From Oegoconia quadripuncta (Eukaryota > Arthropoda > Insecta > Lepidoptera > Autostichidae): DNA of 64,000 bases. Below the pieces are notes generated by a model. The model was not told where the DNA came from and did no database searches. It was given only the letters and a program-made list of their open reading frames with translations. The DNA lies in the NCBI GenBank assembly GCA_949316235.1, contig OX438745.1, forward strand, positions 1,679,001 to 1,743,000, given 5' to 3'. Shown one piece after another: positions 1 through 11,152 of this stretch. The stretch's first letter is position 1; the number at the start of each line of letters is the position of its first letter. Made by a program: the position numbers and the translations under genes.

Positions 1-648
1 CGCATCTCCTCGAGGCGGCATAGTGCCCAGCCGGCAGGCGACGTGCCGCGGTGAATAGCCAGACTTATTCTCTGCGCTAGGAAGCCTTTGCGGTCACCAT
101 TTTGGCCCCCAGTTACCAAATGTATGGAGTTTTTATATACAATATGGATTTTTTTCTTAGAAAAATTTGAAATTCCGTAGCCAATAAGGAAAACTTATAG
201 TTTGGCCATGTCCGTCAGTCTGTCTGTCCACGGTATAGCACAGAGGAGAGTACTAGATAGCTGTAATTTGGCATGAGTATACATATTAAATAAGTATAAG
301 TATTATTAGGAACCTCCACTGTCCCACTGGGCAAACGCCTCCCTCCTCTCTCCCCAGTCCATGTCCCGGGTTTGCTCTGACCAGTTGTTGAGGAACTTAT
401 CCCCCGCCATCTTCTTTTAGGTCTGCCGCGACGTCTTCTTTCTTTTTAAATATATGCGAGTATAAAAATGAGGGACATAAACTGTTGTATCTTTTGACAG
501 GGTTGACATAGACGCTAGCTTTTTTACAGCTCCAAGGGACCGTAGACCTAAGTATTTGATATTAATGTCATTTTTATGCCTCCACGCGTTTTTAAGAAGA
601 GTCTTGACAGACAGACAAACGGAAAACTAAATGATAAGGGTTCCTTTT

Positions 649-878
649 ACGACCGATTGGTGTAGTGGATGGCTTATTCTATCAGCGAAAGCAATCGGTT
701 GCTGCTTCGAATCCCGCGATGTTTGTGTGATGAATACAAACATTTATTCCCGAGTTATGGATGTTTATATAAATATTTATGTATGTTTATACGTTACCTA
801 ATATCCATAGTACAAGCTTTGCTTACTTTGGGGACTAGATGATTGGTGTAATAGTCCGATATATTTATTTATTATTAT
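649..878 (+). mobile_element. SINE family B (tRNA-headed)
   Basis: ACGACCGATTGGTGTAGTGG (box A), TTCGAATCCCGCG (box B), then AAATGTTTGTGTGAT-type body and ATTTATTTATTA end. Confidence 0.75.
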
Positions 879-950
879 ATATTTTAAGGCCAAACGGCTT
901 ATCCAACACGGATGGGAACTTATAAGACAAAGTTATAAAAACCCCAGCTG

Positions 951-1146
951 GTCGGTGACCACCGGTTTCTCTTGGAGCATCTTCTATACGGCGAACAGTC
1001 AAGTCAAGACTCAAGTCAAGAGTACCCTAAACCGACGAGCATGTATGAACAACCTTATGAGAGTGAAGGAAGCAGAAGAGGTGTGTCAGGATCGTAGCAA
1101 GTGGAAGTCTGTGGTCTCTGCCTACCCCTACGGGAAACAGGCGTGA
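951..1146 (+). mobile_element. RTE-clade LINE C-terminus fragment
   Basis: Encodes RRACMNNLMRVKEAEEVCQD and RSKWKSVVSAYPYGKQA followed by a stop, an RTE-type ending. Relatives at 12640-12795 (+), 24557-24812 (-), 33080-33945 (-) and 47990-48110 (-). Confidence 0.6.
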
Positions 1147-1225
1147 CATTATGTATGTATGTATTTTAAGGTACTAAACCCTAAAACAGTTACGAATTAG
1201 TAGTTACAGTAGACAAATCACTCAC

Positions 1226-1418
1226 AAACACAGTGACAACAGGCACCGCTTCCTTATATTTGACAGCTTCGTGTATCTCCTCCAGCACCACCCTGAACCT
1301 GTCCACCTGGTACGTCCCGCTCTGGACCGTCGACTCTATGTCCGACAACAGGCGGCGTATGTACATCTCGTATTGACGGTTGAACGACAACAGATCGAAT
1401 ATCTGCTCGAAGTTATCC
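1226..1418 (-). CDS. CFAP206: CFAP206 exon 5
   Basis: 193 nt. Acceptor tttcag ends at 1419; donor gtgagt begins at 1225. Encodes DNFEQIFDLLSFNRQYEMY, then RRLLSDIESTVQ and KEAVPVVTVF. This is the last exon found; no further CFAP206 match is seen in 1-1225. Confidence 0.85.
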
Positions 1419-4367
1419 CTGAAAAACGATGGGAACATAATAATTATTAGAAATTCGCCGCCATTACACACCGAGATCCAGAAGAGCTGATATACTTGTC
1501 CGCCCACTTTCAAAATTAAAAATGCTTAGTACAGGTCCATATATGCGATGTCAATTCCATCCATTCCATCCTATTCCATTCCATCCTATCTACAAAAAGA
1601 AAAGAACGACTTAACATTTATAAAACAAGTAAAATCCTTTTTAATAGAAAAATCCTATTATAATGTAAATGAGTTCCTAAATGATAAAAATTTATAGCTT
1701 GACATATTTCGTGTAATTTAATTCATATGACAAATTTCGTATAATTTAATCTATTCTAATAATCTAATATATTAATAATAAAAATAAATAAATATCTATT
1801 TAATTTAATAAATATTGAATTGATAATAATAGAATACATTTATTCGTCGACCATGACACAATAATAATTAGCATACAACAATAAGCCTCGGTCTCTCTCT
1901 ATTGCTACACGTGGGGAGGGATTCCACCCGTATATAGTTAATATACCGAAGTATATAGATAATATAAGAAGTTCGATTCTTCATTCATCATCCGAACAGC
2001 TGGGATACTGGGATCGCGTGCTTCATCTTCGACCACATCGTCACTTTCCATCGGGTGAGATTGTGGTCAAACGCAAATCCAGTCAATCATAAAAAAAAAA
2101 CACCCTAATATTATGTAAACCTAAGACCATAAAAACAAGTGCCATAACAAGTAAAAAACCACAAAACACGAATACATATGTACAGTCGATCGCACGCCGT
2201 CTGTAACACGACCAGTGTAGCCACGTGATGCACTCGGAAATGTGAACGCAGCAAGGCTACACACAAGGGCCCGTATTAATAAACCATTCTCAAGATTGAG
2301 AACAGTCTTGTGACCGGTCTCAAGTAAACGTGTTGATTAATAAACCTAACTTGAGACTTGAAAAGCATGTGCACACTCAAGCAGTACTCACTTGAGAGGT
2401 GCGTGTATTAATAAACGAAACTCCATTCATTCGCCGGTGAGGCGAATACTTGAGAAGTGATCTCAACTGAGTAGACCTCAAGATTGGTTTATAAATTAGC
2501 ACGGAGCTTGAGATAACGTCAACTTCTTAAGACGCATTCCAGTGATACAGACTCAAGACTTGTATTGAGATTGGTTTAAATACGGGGCTAGCAGTATTAC
2601 GGTCATCGTGCTGCCGAATCCAATGGGATGAAATGTAACAAATGCTCTCACAGTGTAAGGTCCGAGTTGGGTGGTATGTCAATATAGATGTTTCCAGTCT
2701 CATCTTCGATGCCGATGACGTCATCCACAGCGGTTGTGAGAAGGTTCACCCTCTGCATGACGCTGATGAGGGAGTGTGAGAGAGTGGAGAGGCACGCCTT
2801 CCCGGCATCGATTAAGTTGAACGGCACTAGAAGTAGATAAGGAACTGAAAACTGTAGCTTAAAGGGATTCGACAATGTTATCAAAATTAAATGCGAATAA
2901 CCATCCAGTGTACTACGGGGATCCTGGTTGCAAATCGTGATAGCTTCCGTGCTTTTAAGTCTTTCTGCCATTCGTATGACTGGCATTACTACACTAAGTA
3001 GATTAGCTACTTACCAAGAACTCACTGCGCCCCTTGGCGCCGTTCCTGGTGTATTCTATACTCATTAGGGACTGAGCCTCACTCAGTCCCCTTTACCCAT
3101 TTAATTTTAATCACATACGAGGGTTTTCTGCTTTTCTCTGGCTACACTCCCATTTGTAAAGGGGAAGGAGGAAATAATTTAATTTTTCCTTCTTTAAACC
3201 CCTTTTTCTTCTTCTAAATAAATTTTGGGGCCTAAGGTAGTGCAAAGTCTTTTCTCGGGACACGCTTACTTTCAGTAGGCGACGTTCAGCTGTACCGCTG
3301 TTGATCCTGGCTACAGGAAATGCAGTGGGAGGGTTGGAAGTGGGTCGTGTTTATTATGTGACTCAAATCGTATTACCGGCATACTACGCTAAGTTGGTAC
3401 TTTAAAGAAAAGTTAATTACACAGCCAAACAAGACAGAAAATGTACGTTCATCCGTGACTGACTGTTACAATCCAGACTAACAACATTCAGGCCCGTATT
3501 AATAAACCATTCTCAAGATTGAGAACAGTCTTGTGATCGGTCTCAAGTAAACGTGTTGACTACATGAAACGCACGTGAATACTCGAGCAGTACTCACTTG
3601 AGAGGTGCGCGTATTAATAAACGAAACTCAAGACTGTCATTCATTCGCCGCTGAGGCTAGAATCTGTGGACGTGCTAGAATCTGATTGCAAATATGTTTT
3701 GGGTATTTTTCTGGACATATCTGGTGCTTTTGACAACGCGTGGTGGCCAATAATACTGTCAAAACTTAAAAACCGCGGCTGTTATCGGAATATATACAGT
3801 ATGTTGCTAGATTATTTTCACAATGGCAAAATTGAACTCCATCTTGGCCGTTGGCTGCACGTTGACAAAATCTCTTTCTAAAGGATGTCCACAAGGTTCT
3901 GTTCTTGCCCCTGTTTTGTGGAATATCGGGTTTGATAATTTTCTTGAACTTCCTTTTCTAAAGGGAAGCCACATGGTAGGTTACGCAGACGATGGACTCA
4001 GCTGTGTAGACCTCAAAATTGGTTTATAAATTAGCACGGAGCTTGAGATAGCTGCTTATGACGCATCTCGGTTGATGCAGCCTTGTATTGAGATTGGTTT
4101 ATTGTACGGGCCTCAGACTCTGTACTCAGACTCAATAAGCCTGTACGTACAGATTATGCTGATACTGCTAGATCAAGGCTTAGATGCAGTAGTTATTTTA
4201 GGCCTCTTCTTCTTTAATTTAAGAGCTATGCTCTTGTTTTAGGCTTATAACTAATATTATAAATTCGTTATTAGAATCTAGATGTATAAATCTCTTTAAT
4301 AAAATTTTTCGATTCAAGATCCAAGAAAACCATTTCTTTGCCAAGAGAGGATGTTATGTGTTTGCGC

Positions 4368-4410
<43 letters not shown>

Positions 4411-7400
4411 TTGCATGCGAGTGTTACGGAGATAAGAATGTGCCAGGTACTGGCCAATAACCCACTGCCAAAGGCCGTAACGTCTGTTTATCTATAATTT
4501 TTAAAGCGGGTTAAAGTCTGTAAAGAATTTTTCATTCGAAAACATTTTACCCAATAAGTGACATTGTGTCCATTTGGGAATAAACAAATTCATAACCGTT
4601 AACATAACACCTTTACTCACAATCAGGTATCCCTTCTCCAGCTTTCTTGCAGTCTCTGTTGAAGAGTCGCACGCCGGAGACAACGGCCAGAAGTTCCTTC
4701 AGTTTCGACAACTTGTCAGCGCGAGGTAAGGTAGTGAACTCTTGTAGCTCGTCTAGGGAAAACACGCTCTCCAAAGCGGCCATACCCTCTTTTAGAGTCT
4801 GAAATCCACAGAGAAATAGAAGAGAGATCCATTTAGGTAAGTCCCTCTTCGAGAAAGCGGAATCGTCGAATATAACTCGGATGGGCAGCGTTAGGGAATG
4901 CGAAACATCTTCTCATCGACGATACCTCAGGTATCGTGTGTGTGATAGTGAAGACTCAAAATCAAAAAATCCAAAAAATATTTATTTCGTAGGATAAAAA
5001 TTATCACTTGAATGAAACCGTCACATTTTTTATGTTATTTATACCTAAGTTTTTGACATTATTCCTAATTCACAAAGCTGATTCGCCAGAGAAGAACGAG
5101 CAAGAAACTCAAGGGTTGCTCTTTTAAATAAGTTTGGGTCACAACTATATTATATTGTATAATTAGACTGAATATCGCCAAGCGGTCTATATCCATGCTT
5201 GCTTATCATCCAGACATAGTCAGATATAATAGCCTTTGGTAAAGAATGTCTGTTTTATGATGGTTTTGATTTTATTTAAAGGTAAATTTTGAAACCTTAT
5301 TATAAAAGCGCATACATTGCCCCTTAAATGACTAAGGCCCGTATTAATAAATCAATATCAATAGAAGTCTTGAGGCTTGAGGAAGTCGTCAACTGAGATG
5401 CGTCATGACACTATCTTAAGCTCCGTGCTAATTTATAAACCAATCTTGAGGTCTACTCAGCTGAGATCACTTCTCAAGTATTCGCCTCAGCGGCGACTGA
5501 ATGATTCTTGAGTTTCGTTTATTAATACGCGCACCTCTCAAGTGAGTACTGCTTGAGTATACACATGCTTTTTAGGTCTCAAGTTAGGTTTATTAATCAA
5601 CACGTTTAGTTGAGACCGGTTACAAGACTGTTCTCAATCTTGAGAATGGTTTATTAATACGGGCCTGAGTGACTTTGTGTAAACGGCTGACATAAACAGC
5701 AAGACTTACCTATATGGTCAGACACGTGGTGTCTTACCATTGCCCTCATAAGAAAGCTCAAGATCACAACAACGAGCTATGAAGAGAGCGATGCTTGGCG
5801 GTTCACTACGAGAATGAATCAGAAATGATAATATCCGTAGAACTAAAGTCACCGAGATACTAAGTGAAAGTGGCAGTGGGCAAGGCACTCGTAGGACTGA
5901 TGGACGCGAAAACACAACATTTCTAGAGTGGAAACGCATCGGCAAGCATAGCGTGTGACGTCAGGCTGCAAGGTGGACAGACGACCTAATGAAAGACTTA
6001 CTAGAATGGAAAACACGCATCGGCAAGCGCAGAATGGGTCGGAGCAGTCGCGCCATACATATCTCGTTCATAGGGTGTCCATATGACATCAAATGAAACA
6101 CGTCATAGAGACGCTATTCATGTGACGTCTATTTGACACCAGATAAATCACGTCATAGAGACGCTATTCATGTGACGTCCATATGACACCAGATGAATCA
6201 CGTCATAGAGACGCTATTTATATGACGTCCATATGACATCAGATAAATCACGTCATAGAGACGGTATTCATATGACGTCTATTTGACACCAGATAAATCA
6301 CGTCATAGAGACGTTATTCGTATGACGTCTTTATGACCTGTCTTATAGTCTCATATAGAGATCATAAAGCGGCCATTTTTGAAGTTATTTGGACGTCCGA
6401 CTCATCATGGAGTGGCATTAAAAATGACCTAAATATGACGACCTTGTGCTAGCTGGGGAGTTAAGGTTGCCTTTGTACATTTTCTATACAGTGCATATTA
6501 AGATAGTTTTACTACATACATACATAACGTCACGACCTTTATCCCAAACGGGGTGGTCAGAGATCTCAGAGAGAGAAAACATCTCTATAGATGTTTTTGA
6601 TGGGAAGTCCCATAGCAGCCTTTTACGACACCCACGGGAAGAGACGGGTTTGTTCTATTTTTACAACCCACACAGCAATAGTTTTACTGGTACAATAAGG
6701 ACATTAAAGGAGTATAATATTCTAACATTTTCGTCACAGTACATTTTTGAAAATCTAATATGTAAAAAAAATATAGCATCATTTAGGAAAAATAGTGATA
6801 AACATGATGTCAATACAAGAAATAAAGATAAACTTGCAGGTCACATAAGTCGCCTCCGCAAAGTCAGTAATTCATTCAAAGGGTTATGTATACGCTTTTT
6901 CAATAAGGTCCCAGTTGATATACAAAATCTTCCAGTTGATAAATTTAAAGATACTATAAAACAGAAACTTATTAACAAAGCATATTATAAAATATCAGAC
7001 TATTTAGATGATAATCATCCCTGGACATAATGAGATTGTTCGCATGCCAGGCTATTTCACGATTAATAATGAAATATAAAAACCTTTTTGTAATATAAAA
7101 ACCTTTATGTAAAATCAAAACCTGATTTTAAAAGAGCAACCCTTCGAGTTTCTTGCTTGTTCTTCTCAGGGGAAAATTATGGTGGTGGTGGTGTATACAC
7201 TTTTTCAATAAGTTTCCTGTTGATATACAAAATCTTGCTTTCAGTAAATTTAAAGATACTATAAAACAGAAACTTATTAAGAAAGCATATTATAAAATAT
7301 CAGATTATTTAGATGATAAACATTCATGGACATGAACAGCCCGTTCGCATAACCAGGCTATTTCACAATTAATAATGTATTATTTTTTTTTTTAAAAGAG

Positions 7401-8210
7401 CAACTTCTCGAGTTTCTTGCTTCTTCTTCTCATGGGAAAATTGGCTTTTGAACAAGCAGTAGCTAAAAAAAAAATGTAAAATGTGACTATTTTAAGTGTA
7501 CCCTGTGTACCTACAAAATAAAGCATTTTTTCATTTTGATTTTGATTTTTGATTCAATAAGTTGTTTTGTCAGATTAAACAGCTAAAGAGATAAATATAC
7601 ATATAGACTTCTCTTATTCTACTTACCAAAATGAATCCTGGATTCCCCAAACCACTAGCCAGGACGATGTAGATAGATATCTTTCTGTACAGCTTGGTGA
7701 ACTCGTTGATATCGTCACTGTCAGGGTCGGAGTCCAGGATCTCGTTCACGAGGGGTTTGAGGCAGTTGTCGATGTTGTCCAGGTGACGATCCACCAGGTT
7801 CTGGAGCTTGTCGTAGTTAGACTCGATTACAAATTGCATCTTGAGCGTGTTCAGGGATGTTTCGCCACCTGCAAAATCGTGGATTCCAGTACTTGACGTC
7901 TGTTTTTACAAGTTTTTATTTAGTTTGCAATATTCGTATTTAAGTTGTCCATTTCAGAATGTAAATAACGTTACAAGCTGTTTAGAGCAACAGGTTACTT
8001 ACGTGTGATCATTGCCACGCATTCGTTGACAAAATATTCCAAATTGTTCCTGTTTAGTGTCTTCGAGAACAGTTTCCCATATTTAGGGTTAAGCAAAAGG
8101 AACTCTATGAGATATACCACGAAGCCTGTGTCGACGTTCACGCCCTGAGCTTGGCAGTTCCTCGTGACTTCGCTGGCCATGTTTTTTATTACGTTTTCGT
8201 TGCAGGCCAT
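1226..8210 (-). CDS. CFAP206: Cilia- and flagella-associated protein 206, 5' part of gene (5 exons, runs off left edge)
   Basis: Five coding exons at 8003-8210, 7627-7868, 4621-4798, 2652-2826 and 1226-1418 join without a phase break into 332 codons. All have GT donors and AG acceptors. The product starts MACNENVIKNMASEV and contains ITRGETSLNTLKMQF, YRKISIYIVLASGLGNPG, SGVRLFNRDCKKAGEGIPD and RRLLSDIESTVQ, which follow the order and spacing of vertebrate CFAP206 (FAP206 in Chlamydomonas). The family protein docks radial spoke 2 and dynein c on axonemal doublets, so expression in ciliated cells or sperm is expected (family knowledge). The family is roughly 600 residues long, so about half is missing beyond base 1. 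Introns contain MITEs, a microsatellite and LINE pieces. The start is the first ATG of exon 1. The identification is firm; exon borders rest on reading, not transcripts. Confidence 0.9.
1895..2100 (+). mobile_element. LINE 3' end, WNSLPAS family
   Basis: GGGATTCCACCCGTATATAG to GGTGAGATTGTGGTCAAACG plus poly(A). In CFAP206 intron 4. Confidence 0.6.
2268..2588 (+). mobile_element. PIF/Harbinger-like MITE, copy 1
   Basis: TIRs GGCCCGTATTAATAAACC and its reverse complement (3' end decayed to TACGGGGC). Subterminal CTCAAGATTGAG motifs. Flanks AAG / TAG. In CFAP206 intron 4. Confidence 0.8.
2652..2826 (-). CDS. CFAP206: CFAP206 exon 4
   Basis: 175 nt. Acceptor ttctag ends at 2827; donor gtgaga begins at 2651. 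With the carried base it reads LPFNLIDAGKACLSTLSHSL and continues to PPNSDLT. Position and phase fit, although this segment is less conserved. Confidence 0.8.
3491..4112 (+). mobile_element. PIF/Harbinger-like MITE, copy 2, carrying a captured RT segment
   Basis: Same TIRs as the family; TSD TCA on both sides (3488-3490, 4113-4115). Roughly 20 nt of the family consensus is replaced by 339 bp of reverse transcriptase sequence (3658-3996), so this copy is about 620 bp instead of about 320 bp. Confidence 0.82.
3658..3996 (+). pseudogene. R1-type LINE reverse transcriptase palm fragment inside a MITE
   Basis: Encodes RT motif A (GIFLDISGAFDNAWWP), motif B (SKGCPQGSVLAPVLWN) and motif C (GYADDG) in the right spacing, with a frame change between A and B near 3860-3880. 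The wording matches R1-clade RTs. There is no poly(A), no target duplication and no 3' LINE end at its borders, so it did not arrive by ordinary LINE insertion. Confidence 0.82.
4366..4410. repeat. (TG)n microsatellite
   Basis: GTGTGT run with a few interruptions, in CFAP206 intron 3. Confidence 0.9.
4621..4798 (-). CDS. CFAP206: CFAP206 exon 3
   Basis: 178 nt. Acceptor tttcag ends at 4799; donor gtgagt begins at 4620. Encodes TLKEGMAALESVFSLDEL, then KLKELLAVVSGVRLFNRDC and KKAGEGIPD, the strongest match to the vertebrate protein. Leaves one base for exon 4. Confidence 0.9.
5060..5330 (-). mobile_element. Reversed fragment of the same LINE 3'UTR
   Basis: Contains AGAACGAGCAAGAAACTC and AGGGTTGCTCTTTTAAA, the reverse complement of the family 3'UTR. 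Confidence 0.45.
5336..5665 (-). mobile_element. PIF/Harbinger-like MITE, copy 3
   Basis: Family TIRs intact at both ends, reversed relative to copy 1; flanks TAA / TGA. In CFAP206 intron 2. Confidence 0.8.
6078..6345. repeat. 50-bp minisatellite, about 5 units
   Basis: CGTCATAGAGACG recurs at 6101, 6151, 6201, 6251 and 6301, exactly 50 bp apart. Each unit has ACGTCAT and an inverted ATGACGT, both CRE-like. Confidence 0.85.
6525..6690 (+). repeat. Interspersed repeat (GTCACGACC...GACACCCACGGGAAGAG)
   Basis: Shared with 46715-46916 plus 47233-47300 and with 62727-62985. It forms the first 80 or so codons of the chimeric open frame at 6446-7030. Confidence 0.6.
6698..7150 (+). mobile_element. 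LINE 3' fragment of the same YYKISDYL family
   Basis: Encodes KEYNILTFSSQYIFENL to YYKISDYLDDNHPWT, stop at about 7030, then the 3'UTR with GAGTTTCTTGCTTG. The upstream part of this open frame (6446-6690) is a different interspersed repeat, so the full frame is a chimera. Confidence 0.75.
7185..7560 (+). mobile_element. Second, adjacent YYKISDYL LINE fragment
   Basis: Encodes FFNKFPVDIQNLAFSKFKDT to SDYLDDKHSWT, then the same 3'UTR and a TTTTGATT-type tail. Tandem with 6698-7150. Confidence 0.75.
7627..7868 (-). CDS. CFAP206: CFAP206 exon 2
   Basis: 242 nt. Acceptor ttgcag ends at 7869; donor gtaagt begins at 7626. Encodes LNTLKMQFVIESNYDKLQ through GLGNPGFIL, a conserved CFAP206 block. Ends in phase 0. 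Confidence 0.9.
8003..8210 (-). CDS. CFAP206: CFAP206 exon 1
   Basis: 208 nt. ATG at 8208-8210; donor gtaagt begins at 8002. One base carries over into exon 2, giving an Arg codon in ITRGETSL. Confidence 0.88.
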
Positions 8211-8514
8211 ATTTGCTTGATTCCGATGTTGTCGTATTTGTTATATAAAAATAATAACGTGATTTTGGTAAATGATGCTAAAAAACTTTGAGTTTTGATA
8301 AGTCAATGTTGCTATGGTGATTTGTTGTTTCATTGTTTTTATCTCGTTATAGAAACACTAAAGAGATAAAAACAGATAAAGGTTTTAATATAATTCACAG
8401 TAACCTTTTTAATTTCACATCAATATCTAACTACACGAGGGTTTACTCTATTGGGGCAGGGTTCTGTATGATGAAATGCAGGTTTTCCCCCTCCTGAGCA
8501 GGTAATCTAAAACA

Positions 8515-9095
8515 CACAATGCCTAAAACGAATGTCTAAAACGCAATATGCATGATAAGCAAATTAAATTAATCACATATCGCCTAAGATTTAAAACATA
8601 TAAAACGCAAAATGCCTTAATGGCAAAATTATTAAACCTCTAGTTGTCTAAGCTATGTGTAATGTCTAAAACGCAAAATACTTGAATGGCAATTTACTTT
8701 AAACTTAGACTCGTATTAATAAATCAATCTTAATAGAAGTCTTGAGGCTGTATCAACCGAGATGCGTCTTAAGCAGTTGACGCTATCTCAAGCTCCGTGC
8801 TAATTTATAAACCAATCTTGAGGTTTACTCAGCTGAGATCACTTCTGAAGTATACGCCTCAGCGGCGAATGAATGATAGTCTTGAGTTTCGTTTATTAAT
8901 ACGCGCGCCTCTCAAGCGAGTACTGCTTGAGTATGCACGTCCTTTTCAGGTCTCAAGACTGTTCTCAATCTTGAGATTGGTTTATTAATACGGGCCTTAG
9001 TTTACCTAAGCTGTACACTGTCTAAAAAACAATTTGCCTTTATAGCAAAACATCCTTAACGCATACTGCCTAAACTGTAGTAAATCTGCAATACA
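8515..9095. repeat. Degenerate tandem repeat of about 63 bp, split by MITE copy 4
   Basis: TCTAAAACGCAAAATGCC-like motifs at about 8537, 8600, 8667 and, after removing the MITE, about 8727 equivalent (9022 actual). Confidence 0.5.
8708..8996 (-). mobile_element. PIF/Harbinger-like MITE, copy 4
   Basis: Reversed copy, left end mutated to GACTCGTATTAAT; TSD TTA on both sides (8705-8707, 8997-8999). Inserted in a degenerate tandem repeat. Confidence 0.82.
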
Positions 9096-9344
9096 ATTAA
9101 GTGATAAATTAAATTTGTTTTGGAAAGACACGTATTACAAACTGCCAAATTGTCCATTTAGTTGAACAATTACTGCTCAACCAAATTCGGCAATAGGGAC
9201 TATTATTATTGGAAATACAAATTAACTAGCATTTTGATAACTGGAGTGTCACAGGATACATTTTATGCTAAAAAAATCCAACATGGCATCCGCAAAATAT
9301 GCTTTCGGGTTTTTGTTTTTTTTTTTCAGTTTTCATTCCATAGG

Positions 9345-9716
9345 TTTTCAGTGTTTTACAGGATACATTTCGGCGAGTGTACGATGGAATTGTATGATCT
9401 TATTCCACCGTCCCCTTTTGCATCTTCGGACAACCAGGTGCGGGGGGGTTTCCATCCATATCTTGTCAACATACCGAACATCCGCACTAAGCTCTTTGCT
9501 TCATCATTTATAATGCGGACTGCTAAGGTGTGGAACTCACTGCCCGCGTCGGTTTTTCCCGACACTTACAACCTTGGGATCATCAAGTTTAGAGTGAATA
9601 GGCATTTACTGGGTGCGCGTGATACATCTTCGGCTACATCGTCACTTTCCATCAGGTGAGATTGTGGCCAAACGCGAAACCAGTTTTTAATAAAAAAAAA
9701 AAAAAAAAAAAAAAAG
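9345..9716 (+). mobile_element. LINE 3' end (WNSLPASVFPDTYNLG family) with poly(A)
   Basis: Open frame ends FIMRTAKVWNSLPASVFPDT, YNLGIIKFRVNRHLLG and SSATSSLSIR, then GTGAGATTGTGGCCAAACGC and a long A-run. Other 3' ends of this family are at 1895-2100, 13098-13207 and 52363-52640. Confidence 0.75.
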
Positions 9717-9729
9717 GTTAGTTGTGATA

Positions 9730-10232
9730 GTATACAGGTTGAATTTGAATTCGTGTAACTTCCCGTTAACTGGTGACGCCACTAAGCTCCTGATTACGAA
9801 CAAGTTTCCCCAAGAAACAATAGCCGAATTCGATCAAATAATTTTCGATTACCCATAACAAAGTCAAGTCAACGGCATCGTGGATTGTCCAGAGCTTCTA
9901 CAATTGGTCAACCTATGTGCGCATCCGACACGCACTCGCCACTCGCGGGCGCTGCCCACGGGGGTCGCGCGTACCAATTATGTGTCCAACTCCGTATTAC
10001 ACAGGGCTATCAAAACCTATGGGAGATGTTTCCCTGAGGTGGATATCTTTCATCTGGGAAGACCCGAATTTACCAGGCAAATAATACATACACTCCTATC
10101 GCTATAGTACGTTATTATAAAGCATTAATACTCCCATACATTCCCACACATCCACAACAAACTACGCGCACACACACACACATACACACGACAGGAGAAC
10201 AGGTATGTGCATGTAAAAAAAAAAAAAAAAAC
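9730..10232 (+). mobile_element. LINE C-terminus and 3'UTR fragment
   Basis: Frame 9880-10107 ends VARTNYVSNSVLHRAIKTYG and VDIFHLGRPEFTRQI, a C-terminal pattern common in lepidopteran non-LTR elements. Poly(A) at 10217-10231. Confidence 0.5.
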
Positions 10233-10901
10233 TATTTCTGCGAGTGATGTCTCTGTATTTTGGGGCATTTGGTACTAATCTGTGCTTTAGTTTAGTTTAG
10301 TTTAATTTTCCCATGTTTTACCGCGTGTTGTCATGCATAGTAATATGTCAAACAAAGTAAGTATGTAATTTAATATTAAGTAACATATAAGGATATGCTG
10401 TAAAGTTTGTTGAAAATAAATAAATAAAATAAAGTAAATTATTCTGAAGCCACCTTTAGTGTGGAAGTTCAACAATTTTCGGCTGAATTCGGCCATGACT
10501 CCCAGTGGAAAGTCGTTCGTAGTCAGGGTTGATCCCATGATGCACCGCGATGTTGATTAGTATCTCTACACGAGCGAAAGCGTAACGAGTTAGGTCAGGT
10601 GCGGGTCAGGTGACCCGCAGGCTCGTTTGCCGCCCTCTCATATAAAAAAAAAAAAAAAAAAAAATGCACTATATTCGTACATATTTGAGTCCTCTAATCA
10701 CTGGTCACACAAATAAAATTGTCTCATAGCAACAAGTTCGTTACACGCGCGCGACGACTACGATTCCCAAACATGGCAGGGTCGCCATATAGGGTTGGCG
10801 TTGGGAGATAAATGACGCGTTGACTGCCGATATAGTACTGGATTTATTGTGCTAATTACATACCTTATATCTACTACATAATCTCATCTCTACAGTGGAG
10901 T

Positions 10902-10990
10902 CATCGGCCGAATATTAATGGCTCAACGTAAACATTGGTTTTACGATTTGGAGGTCGCGGGTTCGATCCCCAGCGGTGGCTACTACATAA
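10902..10990 (+). mobile_element. SINE family A, head fragment
   Basis: TGGCTCAACGTAAACATTGG and GTCGCGGGTTCGATCCCCAG. Looks tRNA-like but lacks a foldable acceptor stem. Confidence 0.6.
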
Positions 10991-11061
10991 AGGTATTAAA
11001 TTAAAAACATGCCTGAAAACAATTGTATATATTTACACCGAAATTATACAATAATATTGGA

Positions 11062-11152
11062 TCACTTCATTCGTTTCATTTTGTTCAGCTCGCCTTGCTG
11101 TATCGTCGCGTCCTTGTATATCTGTTTCACTTTCTCCTTGCGAATGTGGTCG
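11062..11152 (-). CDS. NOP14: NOP14 exon 10 (terminal)
   Basis: 91 nt. Encodes SDHIRKEKVKQIYKDATIQQ and GELNKMKRMK, then TGA at 11062-11064; the family C-terminus has the same KVKQ...EW/L..K(R)K pattern. Acceptor tccaacag ends at 11153, preceded by a good pyrimidine tract. Confidence 0.9.

Larger units (their letters stand above)
8211..11061. other. CFAP206-NOP14 intergenic interval
   Basis: Holds the degenerate repeat, MITE copy 4, two LINE 3' ends, a TTTAG run near 10285 and a GACCCGCAGGCTCGTTTGCC repeat tail near 10610. No host gene seen. Confidence 0.5.

Noticed and set aside
955..1146. Possible downstream exon of CFAP206
   Set aside because: It is on the plus strand and matches an RTE LINE C-terminus also seen at 12640.
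6078..6345. CRISPR-like array
   Set aside because: The units are contiguous 50-bp repeats without unique spacers, in a eukaryotic intron.
6446..7030. 194-codon open frame taken as one gene
   Set aside because: Two unrelated repeats joined by chance: an interspersed repeat up to about 6690 and a LINE C-terminus after about 6698.
10945..10975. tRNA-like box A and box B sequences here and at about 28 other places
   Set aside because: They are SINE heads: bodies and A-tails follow and the acceptor stems do not pair. No genuine tRNA gene was found.
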